Assembly (NCBI RefSeq): GCF_900107635.1
Contig: NZ_FNRD01000003.1
Coordinates: 1-64,000 of the forward strand
Direction: 5' to 3'
Origin: Flavobacterium gillisiae
Lineage (GTDB): Bacteria; Bacteroidota; Bacteroidia; Flavobacteriales; Flavobacteriaceae
DNA: 64,000 nt
Position 1 is the first letter of the stretch. Each line of letters begins with the position of its first letter. Both the position numbers and the translations under genes were made by a program. Shown one piece after another: positions 34,873 through 44,043 of the stretch. A model generated the notes under the pieces. The model saw only the letters and a list, made by a program, of their open reading frames with translations, had not been told where the DNA came from and ran no database searches.

Positions 34873-35003
34873 GTATAAAATACCAGTGTTTTTTTGGCAA
34901 CACGATGAACTGCTTGCCTATCTAAGGGTGTATTAATTAAAAATTTTATTGACCAATTAGGCTTTTATTTTTTTTCTTAAATAAGTGGTTTTTCAATAAT
35001 GAA

Positions 35004-36173
35004 TCAGCAACTTAGCTCTAAAATAGAATTGTATTCTTTTATATACTGTTTACAAACAATTTCTTGCGAGAAACTAGTTTGTAAATTAATAATTCCGTTT
35101 CTGCTTAATTTTTCATAGTATTGTCCATCTACTATCAATCTGATTATGTGCTCTGCTACAATTTTAGGAGATTTTACATCCGTTAAGCACCCTGAATAGC
35201 CATCGTCTAAAATCCAAGGGACTGCTCCTGCATCTTTTCCTCCAATTACAGGAATACCTTTACTCATTGCTTCTATCAAAATGTTTCCAAAGCTTTGTTC
35301 TCGCGCTGTATGCAAAAGGATATCAAAATGTTGCAGCTCTTCCATTAATCTGCTACGATTCATTTTTCCTCTGAAATGGACATTTTTACTCCACCCCTTT
35401 TTTTGAACCAAATTATAATTTGCTCCAGCAGGTTCAAAACCACTACCTATTAAATGAAGTTCGCAATTTTCATACGTTTTTTGTGCAATATAAAAAGCCT
35501 CAATTGCTGCCTTTGGATTTTTTCTAGAATCCCAACCATTGGCAATATAACAGATTTTAATTTTTTTTCCATACGAAGGATGCTTTCTCGCTGTTTTGAT
35601 CTCAGCGTCCTGAATAGGATTGGGGATTACCATTCCTTTTAGATTAATAAGTACACTCAAATACATGGAGTTATAACTAAAATGCTTTGCATTATTACGA
35701 ACCCACCTATCCATCAACAATCGAGTCAATCGGTAGGGTTGCTTTGTCAATTTCAATTTTGTTTGAGCGTGATCTCTAAAAGTAATTAAATGAGGCACAT
35801 CGGCCAAAATCGTTCCTATAGCATATTCATAACTCCAATGCGCATTTACAATATCTATATTGCTTTTCTCCTCATCAATAAATTGTTTTATTTGCAAAAT
35901 TTCAGCTTTCCAACAATCAAACCACTTCATCTTTGATCGTGTTCTACAATGACCAATAATCACTTTTAAATTGGGCCCACTAATACTATATTTTGATTCT
36001 ATAGTATAGTCAAGGGTAAATACAGTCACATGATGTCCTTCATTTATCAAACCATCAATTAAAACATTTACAGCAGTTCCTCCTAAACCTAATTTGCATT
36101 CTTCCTCCGTTACATTAGGTAAATGCTTTTTTAAACACGCTATTTCAATTGGACCTGCTATTCCTATATTCAT
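35004..36173 (-). CDS. Glycosyltransferase family 4
   Basis: 389 residues. N-terminal domain MNIGIAGPIEIACLKKHLPNV with LGLGGTAVNVLIDGLINEGHHVTVFTLD, and DIVNAHWSYEYAIGTILADVPHLITFRDH. Donor domain: KICYIANGWDSRKNPKAAIEAF, LHLIGSGFEPAGANYNLV, DILLHTAREQSFGNILIEAMSKGIPVIGGKDAGAVPWILDDG, with the conserved Glu in EAMSKG. It probably adds a sugar of the repeat unit, perhaps fucose since it follows gmd on the same strand, but that is only a guess from position. It lies between the intact gmd and the gmd remnant, so it is the gene inserted or exchanged there. Confidence 0.92.
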   Translation of the reverse strand: MNIGIAGPIEIACLKKHLPNVTEEECKLGLGGTAVNVLIDGLINEGHHVTVFTLDYTIESKYSISGPNLKVIIGHCRTRSKMKWFDCWKAEILQIKQFIDEEKSNIDIVNAHWSYEYAIGTILADVPHLITFRDHAQTKLKLTKQPYRLTRLLMDRWVRNNAKHFSYNSMYLSVLINLKGMVIPNPIQDAEIKTARKHPSYGKKIKICYIANGWDSRKNPKAAIEAFYIAQKTYENCELHLIGSGFEPAGANYNLVQKKGWSKNVHFRGKMNRSRLMEELQHFDILLHTAREQSFGNILIEAMSKGIPVIGGKDAGAVPWILDDGYSGCLTDVKSPKIVAEHIIRLIVDGQYYEKLSRNGIINLQTSFSQEIVCKQYIKEYNSILELSC

Positions 36174-36368
36174 AAATTAAATAGTTTAACTTTTAAAAAC
36201 AATGATTTCATCAATTTACTAATCATGGCTTTCTCTTCACTTTTTAATCCTATGGACCTACTAAATTGTAAAAAAAAAGAAAACACCTAAAAAATAACTT
36301 CTACGAGCTACCTAAATTGATTAAATCTAGTAAAGACTATGAATTTATGTTCTTATTCGTAGAATGTT

Positions 36369-37454
36369 TTAGTACAATTTCAAATCACTTTCAACCATTT
36401 CTTTCACCATAGCCGCCAAGTCGTATTTAGGCTCCCAACCCAATTGTGTTTTTGACTTAGTTGGATCACCAATCAATAAATCCACTTCAGTAGGACGGTA
36501 ATATTCAGGGTCTACACGAAGTACTACTGTACCAATTTCTAACTGATACAAAGGGTTAGCACAAGCAGCAACAGTAGCTGTTTCATTTTCTTGTTCTCCA
36601 CTAAATTTTAAAGTAATACCCGCTTCATTAAATGCCATGATTACGAAGTCTCTAATGTAAGTGGTAACGCCTGTTGCAATTACGTAATCTTCAGGAACTT
36701 CTTGTTGTAGAATTCTCCACATTGCTTCTACATAATCCTTAGCATGTCCCCAGTCTCTTTGTGAATTCAAGTTTCCTAGGTATAAACAATCTTGCTTTCC
36801 TTTGGCAATAGCCGCTACTGCCATGGTGATTTTACGCGTTACAAAAGTCTCTCCACGTCTTGGAGATTCGTGATTAAAAAGTATTCCATTACAAGCAAAC
36901 ATACCATAGGCTTCACGGTAATTTTTGGTAATCCAAAACCCGTAGATCTTTGCTGCTCCATAAGGAGAACGCGGGTAGAACGGCGATTTTTCGTCGTAAA
37001 AACCTGCTGCATTTTTATTTTCGGCCAATCCTCCGTACAATTCAGAGGTAGAAGCTTGGTATACTCTTGTTTTTTTTGTTAATCCCAACAAACGAACCGC
37101 TTCAAGGATGCGCAAAGTTCCTACTCCATCTACATTGGCAACATATTCCGGCGAATCAAAAGACACCATTACATGCGACATCGCACCCAAATTGTAGATT
37201 TCATCGGGTTGTACTTCTTGAATGATTCGGATAATATTAGTGGAATCCGTCAAATCACCATAGTGCAACTTGAAGTTTACATTCTTTTCGTGTTGATCCT
37301 GGTACAAATGATCAATACGTTGGGTATTAAAAGAGGAAGCACGACGCTTTACTCCATGCACAAAATATCCTTTTTCTAATAATAATTCAGCTAAATAAGA
37401 TCCATCTTGACCTGTAATTCCTGTTACTAAAGCTGTTTTTTGTGCTGCCATCAT
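36369..37454 (-). CDS. gmd: GDP-mannose 4,6-dehydratase
   Basis: 361 residues, the normal family length. Short-chain dehydrogenase fold with the NADP-binding [19 protein letters not shown] and the catalytic Y-x-x-x-K in [10 protein letters not shown]. Family marks include [78 protein letters not shown] and [13 protein letters not shown]. It converts GDP-mannose to GDP-4-keto-6-deoxymannose, the substrate of the next gene product Fcl. It needs GDP-mannose from ManC at 40691. An insertion (about residues 270-285, [19 protein letters not shown]) is commonly seen in Bacteroidota copies. Confidence 0.98.
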   Translation of the reverse strand: MMAAQKTALVTGITGQDGSYLAELLLEKGYFVHGVKRRASSFNTQRIDHLYQDQHEKNVNFKLHYGDLTDSTNIIRIIQEVQPDEIYNLGAMSHVMVSFDSPEYVANVDGVGTLRILEAVRLLGLTKKTRVYQASTSELYGGLAENKNAAGFYDEKSPFYPRSPYGAAKIYGFWITKNYREAYGMFACNGILFNHESPRRGETFVTRKITMAVAAIAKGKQDCLYLGNLNSQRDWGHAKDYVEAMWRILQQEVPEDYVIATGVTTYIRDFVIMAFNEAGITLKFSGEQENETATVAACANPLYQLEIGTVVLRVDPEYYRPTEVDLLIGDPTKSKTQLGWEPKYDLAAMVKEMVESDLKLY

Positions 37455-37597
37455 TATATTTTGTTATTTTTTGTTTTTTGTTTTTTGTTCCTAATTAAGG
37501 GTTAATCGGTTATTTGGTTCATCGTTTAAACTCTTCTAACCGTTTAAACCTTTCCCTAACCGTTTACCCAATTCCTATATCAATTCACCTTATCCTT

Positions 37598-38548
37598 TTA
37601 AAGACTAATCTTTTTCACGCTTTCAATGTTTTCCAAAAACCAGCTATACGTCATCCTAATTCCCTCTTCAAGAGAAACACGGTGCTTCCACCCTAAATCA
37701 TGCATTTTAGTACTATCCATCAATTTTCTAGGGGTACCATCTGGCTTAGTAGAATCCCATACAATAGGCCCTTGATGACCTACAATCTCTTGAATCGTTT
37801 CTGCCAGTTCTTTGATGGTTAGATCCTCTCCAGTTCCCACATTGTATAAGTATTCTGGTAATTTATTTTCTAATGCAAAAACCACTGCTGCTGCTAAATC
37901 ATCTACGTATAAAAATTCTCTCATCGGAGTACCACTTCCCCAAAGGGTTACGGCAGCATGATTATTTAATTTTGCTTCATGAAATTTTCGCATCATCGCA
38001 GGCAAAACATGAGAGCTGTCTAAATCAAAATTATCATAGGTACCATACAAATTTGTTGGCATCAAGCTCACATAATCCTTATTAAACTGATTACGGATGG
38101 CTTGACAAGCCTTAACTCCCGTAATTTTAGCAATAGCATACCATTCATTCGTAGGTTCTAAAGGGCCCGTAAGTAAGTATTCTTCTTTCAAAGGCTGTGG
38201 AGCCAGTTTAGGGTAAATACAAGAACTCCCCAAAAAAATAAATTTTTCAATACCAGATTGCAAAGCCGTATCAATCAAATTATTTTGAATTTGCATATTT
38301 TCCATGAGAAACTGGTAGGGATAGTCATTATTGGCTAAAATACCCCCTACTCTTGCAGCGGCATCTATAATAACATCTGGTTTTGTTTCAGCCATAAATT
38401 GATTTACTGCCAGCTGGTCTCTTAAATCTAATTCAGCACTCGAAACTCCCATCAAATTGGTATATCCTTTCTCGATAAGCGTTCTCCAAATAGCACTACC
38501 CACCATACCACGATGTCCAGCTATATATATTTTAGTATTTTTTTCCAT
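37598..38548 (-). CDS. fcl: GDP-L-fucose synthase
   Basis: 316 residues with NADP-binding GHRGMVGSAIW near the N-terminus, LGSSCIYPKLAPQPLKEEYLLTGPLEPTNEWYAIAKITG containing the Y-x-x-x-K pair, and NLYGTYDNFDLDSSHVLPAMMRKFHEAK, all typical. It epimerises and reduces GDP-4-keto-6-deoxymannose to GDP-L-fucose. It precedes gmd by about 140 bases on the same strand, so the two form the fucose module of the capsule operon. Confidence 0.98.
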   Translation of the reverse strand: MEKNTKIYIAGHRGMVGSAIWRTLIEKGYTNLMGVSSAELDLRDQLAVNQFMAETKPDVIIDAAARVGGILANNDYPYQFLMENMQIQNNLIDTALQSGIEKFIFLGSSCIYPKLAPQPLKEEYLLTGPLEPTNEWYAIAKITGVKACQAIRNQFNKDYVSLMPTNLYGTYDNFDLDSSHVLPAMMRKFHEAKLNNHAAVTLWGSGTPMREFLYVDDLAAAVVFALENKLPEYLYNVGTGEDLTIKELAETIQEIVGHQGPIVWDSTKPDGTPRKLMDSTKMHDLGWKHRVSLEEGIRMTYSWFLENIESVKKISL

Positions 38549-38639
38549 GTTTTATTGTTTTAAATCAAAACGTAAATAATGTGTTTTATATTTAATTTTC
38601 AATCAGACTACTCTTTCTTAACTAATTACAGCCACCGGC

Positions 38640-40055
38640 TTATACCATTGTACTTTTCCCCAACACGGAGCAAACAAAACCAATTTCACTTAAAGCTTTT
38701 ACATCCAATATTCCCCTGCCATCAAATACAAAAGCAGGTTTCATCATATTATCATAAATACGTTGCCAATCATAGTCTACAAATTCATCCCATTCCGTCA
38801 AAACAGCTATAGCATGTGCCTCTTTACATGCTTCATAAGGGTCTAATCCTAAAGAAACACCTCTTATATTCGCTACAGCAGGGCGACTCTCAAGATAATT
38901 AAGATCATATTGTATTTGTTTTTCAGACACCTTAGGATCATAAACTGTAATGGTTGCCTGTTCGCTCAATAAATAATCAGCAACATAAATCGCTGCAGAT
39001 TCTCTAGTATCATTGGTGTCTTTTTTAAAAGCCCAACCTAAAAATGCAATTTTCTTCCCACTAACCGTGTTGTATAGGGTCTTAATTATTTTTTCAGAAA
39101 ATCGTTTCATCTGATAATTATTAAAAATAATGACCTGCTCCCAATAATCAGCTACCTCATTTAAACCCAAACTTTTAGCGATATATACGAGATTAAGAAT
39201 ATCCTTTTTAAAACAAGAGCCTCCAAATCCAACAGATGCTTTTAAGAACTTACTACCTATTCTACTATCCATCCCTATTGCCTTAGCCACTTCTTGCACA
39301 TCGGCTCCGGTTTCTTCACACAACTCTGACAATGCATTGATAGAAGATACCCGTTGTGCTAAAAAGGCATTAGCACTTAATTTAGATAATTCAGACGACC
39401 AAATATTAGTGGTTAATATCTTGGCTTCTGGAACCCATTTAGAATAAACATCGACCAAGGCCTGTATTGCATTTTTTCCTGCTAGACTTTCTTCACCACC
39501 TATCAACACCCTATCAGGAAACAATAAATCCTGCACCGCAGTACCTTCAGCCAAAAATTCAGGATTGGAAAGAATAGTAAATTTACATCCATTTCCAGTA
39601 TGCTCTAAAATATCCTTCAGTGCTTCAGCAGTTCGTACGGGTAGGGTTGATTTCTCTACTACAATTTTATCTGTTTTAGCTACTTTTGCAATTTGTCGTG
39701 CACAAAGCTCGATAAACTTGAGATCAGCTGCCATACCTTTACCAGAACCATATGTTTTAGTAGGGGTATTCACCGAGATAAAAATTGCATCGGCTTCAGC
39801 TATGGCTTGTTCAATGTCAGTGGAGAAGAAGAGGTTCCTGTTTCGAGTAGCAGCAATAATCTCAGCTAATCCGGGCTCAAAAACAGGAAGCCTTGTCAAA
39901 TCTGCATCATTCCAGTCAGCAATACGTTGTGCATTTAAATCGACAATAGTAACCTTGATATCAGGACATTGGTTAGCAATCACGGCCATAGTAGGACCAC
40001 CAACATAACCAGCTCCAATACAGCAAATATTTTTAATTTTAATAGGAACTTCCAT
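38640..40055 (-). CDS. ugd: UDP-glucose 6-dehydrogenase
   Basis: 471 residues, the longer class related to animal UGDH rather than the 390-residue E. coli type. N-terminal NAD-binding [32 protein letters not shown], then [25 protein letters not shown] and the catalytic [10 protein letters not shown] with Cys281. A C-terminal UDP-binding domain follows ([35 protein letters not shown]). It oxidises UDP-glucose to UDP-glucuronate, giving an acidic capsule sugar. It lies upstream of fcl with a short gap. Confidence 0.97.
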   Translation of the reverse strand: MEVPIKIKNICCIGAGYVGGPTMAVIANQCPDIKVTIVDLNAQRIADWNDADLTRLPVFEPGLAEIIAATRNRNLFFSTDIEQAIAEADAIFISVNTPTKTYGSGKGMAADLKFIELCARQIAKVAKTDKIVVEKSTLPVRTAEALKDILEHTGNGCKFTILSNPEFLAEGTAVQDLLFPDRVLIGGEESLAGKNAIQALVDVYSKWVPEAKILTTNIWSSELSKLSANAFLAQRVSSINALSELCEETGADVQEVAKAIGMDSRIGSKFLKASVGFGGSCFKKDILNLVYIAKSLGLNEVADYWEQVIIFNNYQMKRFSEKIIKTLYNTVSGKKIAFLGWAFKKDTNDTRESAAIYVADYLLSEQATITVYDPKVSEKQIQYDLNYLESRPAVANIRGVSLGLDPYEACKEAHAIAVLTEWDEFVDYDWQRIYDNMMKPAFVFDGRGILDVKALSEIGFVCSVLGKSTMV

Positions 40056-40277
40056 TTGGTCAATTTTATTTAATATAGCAACACAGTATGATGTGTTATA
40101 GTTTATTTGTTCAATACAACGAAACTTATTATACTAGATACACTCTAACAAATGTGTATCTCAAATAACTTTTCATCTATTGCAGTATGTTCAAGTGACA
40201 TTCTAAACAGGATTAATCAACAGTCTACTTCCATATTAAGGCAGCTTTATATTTCCTGCGTAGTTTCCTAAAATCGA

Positions 40278-40613
40278 TTAATACGGTAACAATCTAAATA
40301 AATATCCGTGACTGACTGCTACGTGCTTAATGCATTCAACAGTCTGTATAATACTAGCATGATTAGTACTCTGATATTTATAATCATCGTGAATACCACT
40401 ATCTATCTTCCAATGGAAATGCTCCACCATTTTACTTTCAATAAGAAGATTCATTAATACTGCTCTAATAGCTAGTTGGCCATCGGAAATAAAAACAATC
40501 CCAATATCATATTCTGAGTCATTAAAAAAATAAATCCTTAAGTAGTTACTATTTTTACTGGGCCGAACAACAATCATATCCATATATTTATAATTAAACC
40601 CAATTGTAACCAT
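40278..40613 (-). CDS. Hypothetical protein, 111 residues
   Basis: A frame of 111 residues between manC and ugd on the same strand as both. It has mixed secondary-structure character (MDMIVVRPSKNSNYLRIYFFNDSEYDIGIVFISDGQLAIRAVLMNLLIESKMVEHFHW), no membrane helix and no signal peptide. I recognise no family. The neighbours are 78 bases (manC) and 222 bases (ugd) away, a little loose for the operon. It may be a remnant or a real small protein; confidence is limited. Confidence 0.35.
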   Translation of the reverse strand: MVTIGFNYKYMDMIVVRPSKNSNYLRIYFFNDSEYDIGIVFISDGQLAIRAVLMNLLIESKMVEHFHWKIDSGIHDDYKYQSTNHASIIQTVECIKHVAVSHGYLFRLLPY

Positions 40614-40690
40614 CTTTTACTCCTAAAGTATAACGTTCACCAAAAGAAGTTTCTCATGGATGCTATTCGTATTCCATTGAAGCTATAATT

Positions 40691-41704
40691 TTATATAAGA
40701 TTTTGTTTGGTCCTTTTTACTGAATTATAGATATCTTTCACCAAATGACTTTCACCTATTGGGAGGACCAGTATAGCATCAAATGTATCAACAACTAACA
40801 AACCATCTAAACCACTAGACACTACTAGTTTATCAGATAAGGAATACGAATTTTGAGTACCCTCAATTCGCTTCAATCCACTAACATTTTGATATTGTTG
40901 TCCATAAGCTAATAAAGAATCAAAGGAACCTAAATCAGTCCATTCAAACGAAGAAGGAACCGTTTTTACTAGCGTAGAATGCTCTAAAACTGCATAATCA
41001 ATACTTTCATCAGGAATTGCCTCCATAAGTTCTAATGGCACTTCATTATTTGAAATACCACCATGAGCTTTGATGCAAGCCTCTAGGATTATAGGCTGAT
41101 ACTTGCGTAGCTCGGATAAATAGGTGGCAGCTTTAAAACAAAACATGCCAGAATTCCAATAAAAATTTCCCGAATCTATATAAATTTGAGCGGTCTTAAA
41201 ATCAGGTTTCTCTCGAAATCGTATAACATCTTCACCGGAAGCTTCGATATATCCAAAACCCGTTTCAGGATATTTTGGACAAATACCAAAAGTGACTAAA
41301 TAACCATCCTTGGCTAATGTTTTCGCTCGCTGGATTGACTGATGATAACTAGCATCATCTCCAATCATCTGATCAGAAGGAGTCACAAATAAAATAGTTT
41401 CAGGATCTACAGCCAAACAAGCCAATGCGATCGCTGGTGCCGTATTTCGACCGACGGGCTCTATAATTTCCTTATAAATGCTACCGCCTATTTCAGCAAC
41501 TTGTTCATGAGCAGTCGAAAGCTGTGAAGCATTAGTAATCAACATAAAATCATCTACTATTTTTTTATTTCTTTCTATAGTATGCTGAAAAATAGATCGT
41601 CCATTAAACAACTTCAAAAATTGCTTGGGCCTACTCTTACGTGACAAAGGCCATAATCGAGTGCCAGAACCTCCACTTAAAATAACATTAATACATTGTG
41701 TCAT
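40691..41704 (-). CDS. manC: Mannose-1-phosphate guanylyltransferase
   Basis: 337 residues, comprising only the nucleotidyltransferase domain; the C-terminal isomerase (cupin) domain of bifunctional AlgA/ManC proteins is absent. The signature ILSGGSGTRLWPLSRKSRPKQFLKLF is complete, followed by EPVGRNTAPAIALA, FGYIEAS and FREKPDFKTAQIYIDSGNFYWNSGMFCF. It makes GDP-mannose from mannose-1-phosphate and GTP, feeding Gmd and Fcl. Its start overlaps the stop of the upstream cytidylyltransferase-like gene (TAATG). No phosphomannomutase or isomerase gene is in the window, so these must come from elsewhere. Confidence 0.96.
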   Translation of the reverse strand: MTQCINVILSGGSGTRLWPLSRKSRPKQFLKLFNGRSIFQHTIERNKKIVDDFMLITNASQLSTAHEQVAEIGGSIYKEIIEPVGRNTAPAIALACLAVDPETILFVTPSDQMIGDDASYHQSIQRAKTLAKDGYLVTFGICPKYPETGFGYIEASGEDVIRFREKPDFKTAQIYIDSGNFYWNSGMFCFKAATYLSELRKYQPIILEACIKAHGGISNNEVPLELMEAIPDESIDYAVLEHSTLVKTVPSSFEWTDLGSFDSLLAYGQQYQNVSGLKRIEGTQNSYSLSDKLVVSSGLDGLLVVDTFDAILVLPIGESHLVKDIYNSVKRTKQNLI

Positions 41705-42138
41705 TATCTATCTTTTTTACAATCTTCTTCATGCTTATTAACAATTTCATTTCGCAAAGAAGTGGACGAAAATCGATGCTCTCGTTTATTAAAATATAGA
41801 GAAACCCCTGATTCGTCACAATAACTTCTACCAGTAAAATCCTTGTTTTCATATTCATCCCCAACGATACGAACTGCAACATCAAAACTTTTCAAAACAT
41901 CTTCTAAATCTTGCTCTGTTGTATAGGGTACAATTTCATCAACATATCTGCATCCTTTCAATTGAATATACCGCTCCACAACCGTCTGTATTGGTTTATT
42001 CTTTTCAGGCCTATCTATTGTAGGATCAGTCTGTAATCCTACGATGAGGTAATCGCATTGCTGTTTCGCTTCTTCTAACATTTTTATATGTCCAGCATGT
42101 AAAAGGTCAAAAGCGCTGAATGTAATTCCAATTTTCAT
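41704..42138 (-). CDS. Cytidylyltransferase-like nucleotidyltransferase (TagD/RfaE-domain type)
   Basis: 144 residues with the HxGH motif in FSAFDLLHAGHIKMLEEAKQQCDYLIVGLQTDP and RIVGDEYENKDFTG, then FSSTSLR, the counterpart of the (K/R)xSTS motif. The family includes glycerol-3-phosphate cytidylyltransferases and the adenylyltransferase domain of RfaE. In Bacteroidota capsule loci it commonly precedes sugar genes; its product is not established here. It is the first gene after upxY and overlaps manC by one base, so it begins the biosynthetic part of the operon. Confidence 0.88.
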   Translation of the reverse strand: MKIGITFSAFDLLHAGHIKMLEEAKQQCDYLIVGLQTDPTIDRPEKNKPIQTVVERYIQLKGCRYVDEIVPYTTEQDLEDVLKSFDVAVRIVGDEYENKDFTGRSYCDESGVSLYFNKREHRFSSTSLRNEIVNKHEEDCKKDR

Positions 42139-42523
42139 AATTAAAGTATTTTAGTAGTTATAGCCTTTATGATTCCCCAATTAATTTAATTCCTCTAGGT
42201 ACTAAACAGCTAAAAAATAAACAGGCAAACAGTTTTCATGAAAATTGGTCCCGAATCAATTTTATAACTAATTTCTTTGTATGGGTAAAGAAATGCTTGC
42301 CTGTAGGTTTTTTAGTTAGCTAACTAATTTATAGTTCAGTAAAAACCTAGATATGATATTGATAATTATTTCATCTGGAACAACCAGACAATTTCAATTT
42401 TCAGCTACCTATTTCTATGGCTTCGCCCAATGAATCACATTTGTGACACATTAAAATTTATTTTCAAATGCAAAAAAAAAGCACTTTTATGTTTGAATAG
42501 CTAAACGAATTAAAAGAGTAGTA
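42139..42523. other. Leader between upxY and the first capsule gene
   Basis: About 385 bases without a gene. It holds the tandem-hairpin motif (42416-42457). If UpxY acts on the nascent leader RNA, this is the natural place. Confidence 0.5.
42416..42457. repeat. Tandem-hairpin capsule motif, copy 3, in the leader after upxY
   Basis: GGCTTCGCC (42419-42427) and then CAATG-AA-TCACA-TT-TGTGA-CA-CATT, core stem 42435-42446. The outer AATG/CATT pair, and the loop differs from copies 1 and 2. It lies about 280 bases upstream of the first biosynthetic gene on the minus strand. A weaker relative, GGTTCAGCCCAATGATTCA, occurs at 43228-43246 before upxY. Confidence 0.65.
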
Positions 42524-42982
42524 CTAAAGACTAATAGTAACCATAGCCCCCAATTGTTCTAAATAAACAGTGATACACTTAGTGCTTACCTTTATTACTT
42601 CCCCTGATTGATTTTTAAAAGCACCAGTATCGATAGTAACAATTTTACCTACCTTGTATTGTTCCACTTTTACCGATTGATAATTTCCGCTCATATAACC
42701 ACGTAACTGTTCAATTTCTTGATCCTTTACTTCTGCAGCCTTACCCAACCAAAATAAATAACGAACAACACCCGGCACTTCAAAAACACGATTCCGCTCT
42801 TTTTCAATAATTTTAACAAAGACATATGATTTAATCAAAGGAACTTCAATTTTTTTCTTTCTATCGCTCCACTGTCTTACTTCTGTAACTATTGGACAAT
42901 AAGCTTCTACTCCTATTTTTGTCAAACCTGCTGCAACTTTTTTTTCCTGTTGCGGCCTAGTGTAGATTACAAACCAACTCAT
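42524..42982 (-). CDS. UpxY-family (NusG-like) transcription antiterminator
   Basis: 152 residues from the ATG at 42982 (MSWFVIYTRPQQEKKVAAGLTKIGVEAYCPIVTEVRQWSDRKKKIEVPLIKSYVFVKI), which is where the NusG-like NGN domain begins; an ATG 12 bases upstream adds only MSIT. The second half (GKIVTIDTGAFKNQSGEVIKVSTKCITVYLEQLGAMVTISL) fits a KOW domain. UpxY proteins in Bacteroides prevent premature termination in their own capsule operon, so this one probably acts on the following genes. It is the first gene of the minus-strand capsule operon, ahead of a 385-base leader. Confidence 0.9.
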   Translation of the reverse strand: MSWFVIYTRPQQEKKVAAGLTKIGVEAYCPIVTEVRQWSDRKKKIEVPLIKSYVFVKIIEKERNRVFEVPGVVRYLFWLGKAAEVKDQEIEQLRGYMSGNYQSVKVEQYKVGKIVTIDTGAFKNQSGEVIKVSTKCITVYLEQLGAMVTISL

Positions 42983-43004
42983 AGTTATGCTCATTTATTT
43001 TTGA

Positions 43005-43012
43005 CAAAAATA
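43005..43012 (-). promoter_or_regulatory. Possible -7 box of the upxY promoter
   Basis: On the minus strand this reads TATTTTTG, a good match to the Bacteroidota TAnnTTTG box. It lies about 25 bases before the upxY start, giving a short leader. I see no clear TTTG box at the -33 position, so support is partial. Confidence 0.35.
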
Positions 43013-44043
43013 TAATTAAACAGACCTAAATACTACACATTTAGCAACGCTTGACTAAGTGTTGAGTATAGTACATAACTGTTATTAAAAGATTAATAAC
43101 TGGGAGAATAATTAAAAATTATCCACATATGATTTTAAAAATTTGTAACATATAATTAACCTCAAACATCAATTTGAGTAGGACTACTTGATAAAAATTA
43201 GGGGGAATTGCACCGATAAACCTGGAGGTTCAGCCCAATGATTCATTTTATAGTGATGGCTACTTTTAAGTATAATTTCTATTTATAGAAAATACTAAAA
43301 CTGACATAAATAACCGTAGAAAAGTGCAACCACACCAATGAGATAAAAAAGCGAACAAATAATGGCTGTGAAAAAATATCTATTTGAACGCTTAAGTTTA
43401 AGTTGTTACGTATACCTGTTACAGCCAGACCTGAGATTTTATCGAAGCTGAAACGAGGTTATTCATTTAACTATGCCGTAAAATCCATTTTGTGTGCTGT
43501 CTTCTCGAAACATTTTAAAATAAAAATTATTGAAGTACTCGAAGTGACGGCAATCAAAAAAGCACCGATAACTGTCGACTCAAGTAGCAAAACATGCTTA
43601 AAAGAGAGTTTTAGTTAAAAAAATAGAATCTATTACGATATAACTTAAGTTTAAAGATAGTTAGTTATTTTGAGTTTATTTACCACAATATATATTTCAG
43701 GACACGATCCATAACATCATTAGACGCCGAGCAAATCATACCACTTATTACTCTTTTTATTACACTTATTACTTTGCAATATATCAGATTAAAATTTACA
43801 TTATTTTCGCGGCAATTAGAACTTATTGAGTAAAGTCATATGTAATATTAATATAAAATAATTTTGCAGTCTGATATTTCGTTTACTAACACTATTTGAA
43901 ATTTGGCTATGCTTTACATACGAATGATTTCAGATACTAACAGTAGCCTCCTTTAAAAAATAGGCTTCAGTTACGATAATGAAAACTTACATTACAACAC
44001 AATCACTTCTTCCATTATTTACAATATCCAAAATAATATATAT
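43013..44043. other. Divergent promoter region between upxY and the export genes
   Basis: About 1 kb without a supported gene. A 71-residue frame on the plus strand at 43403-43618 (MLRIPVTARPEILSKLKRGYSFNYAVKSIL) might be a decayed coding fragment. There is a weak tandem-hairpin copy at 43228 and, before wza, TTTG (43895-43898) and TACGAATG (43919-43926) at a promoter-like spacing. Confidence 0.4.

Noticed and set aside
42416..42457. Direct identity of the capsule motif with the E. coli ops element
   Set aside because: The reverse complement GGCGAAGCC looks a little like ops (GGCGGTAGCGT), but the match is too short, and RfaH-type binding was not shown for UpxY. I keep only the structural observation.
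43403..43618. 71-residue plus-strand frame between upxY and wza
   Set aside because: It looks partly protein-like (RIPVTARPEILSKLKRG) but no family is recognised and no start context is visible. I mention it in the gap entry but do not call a gene.
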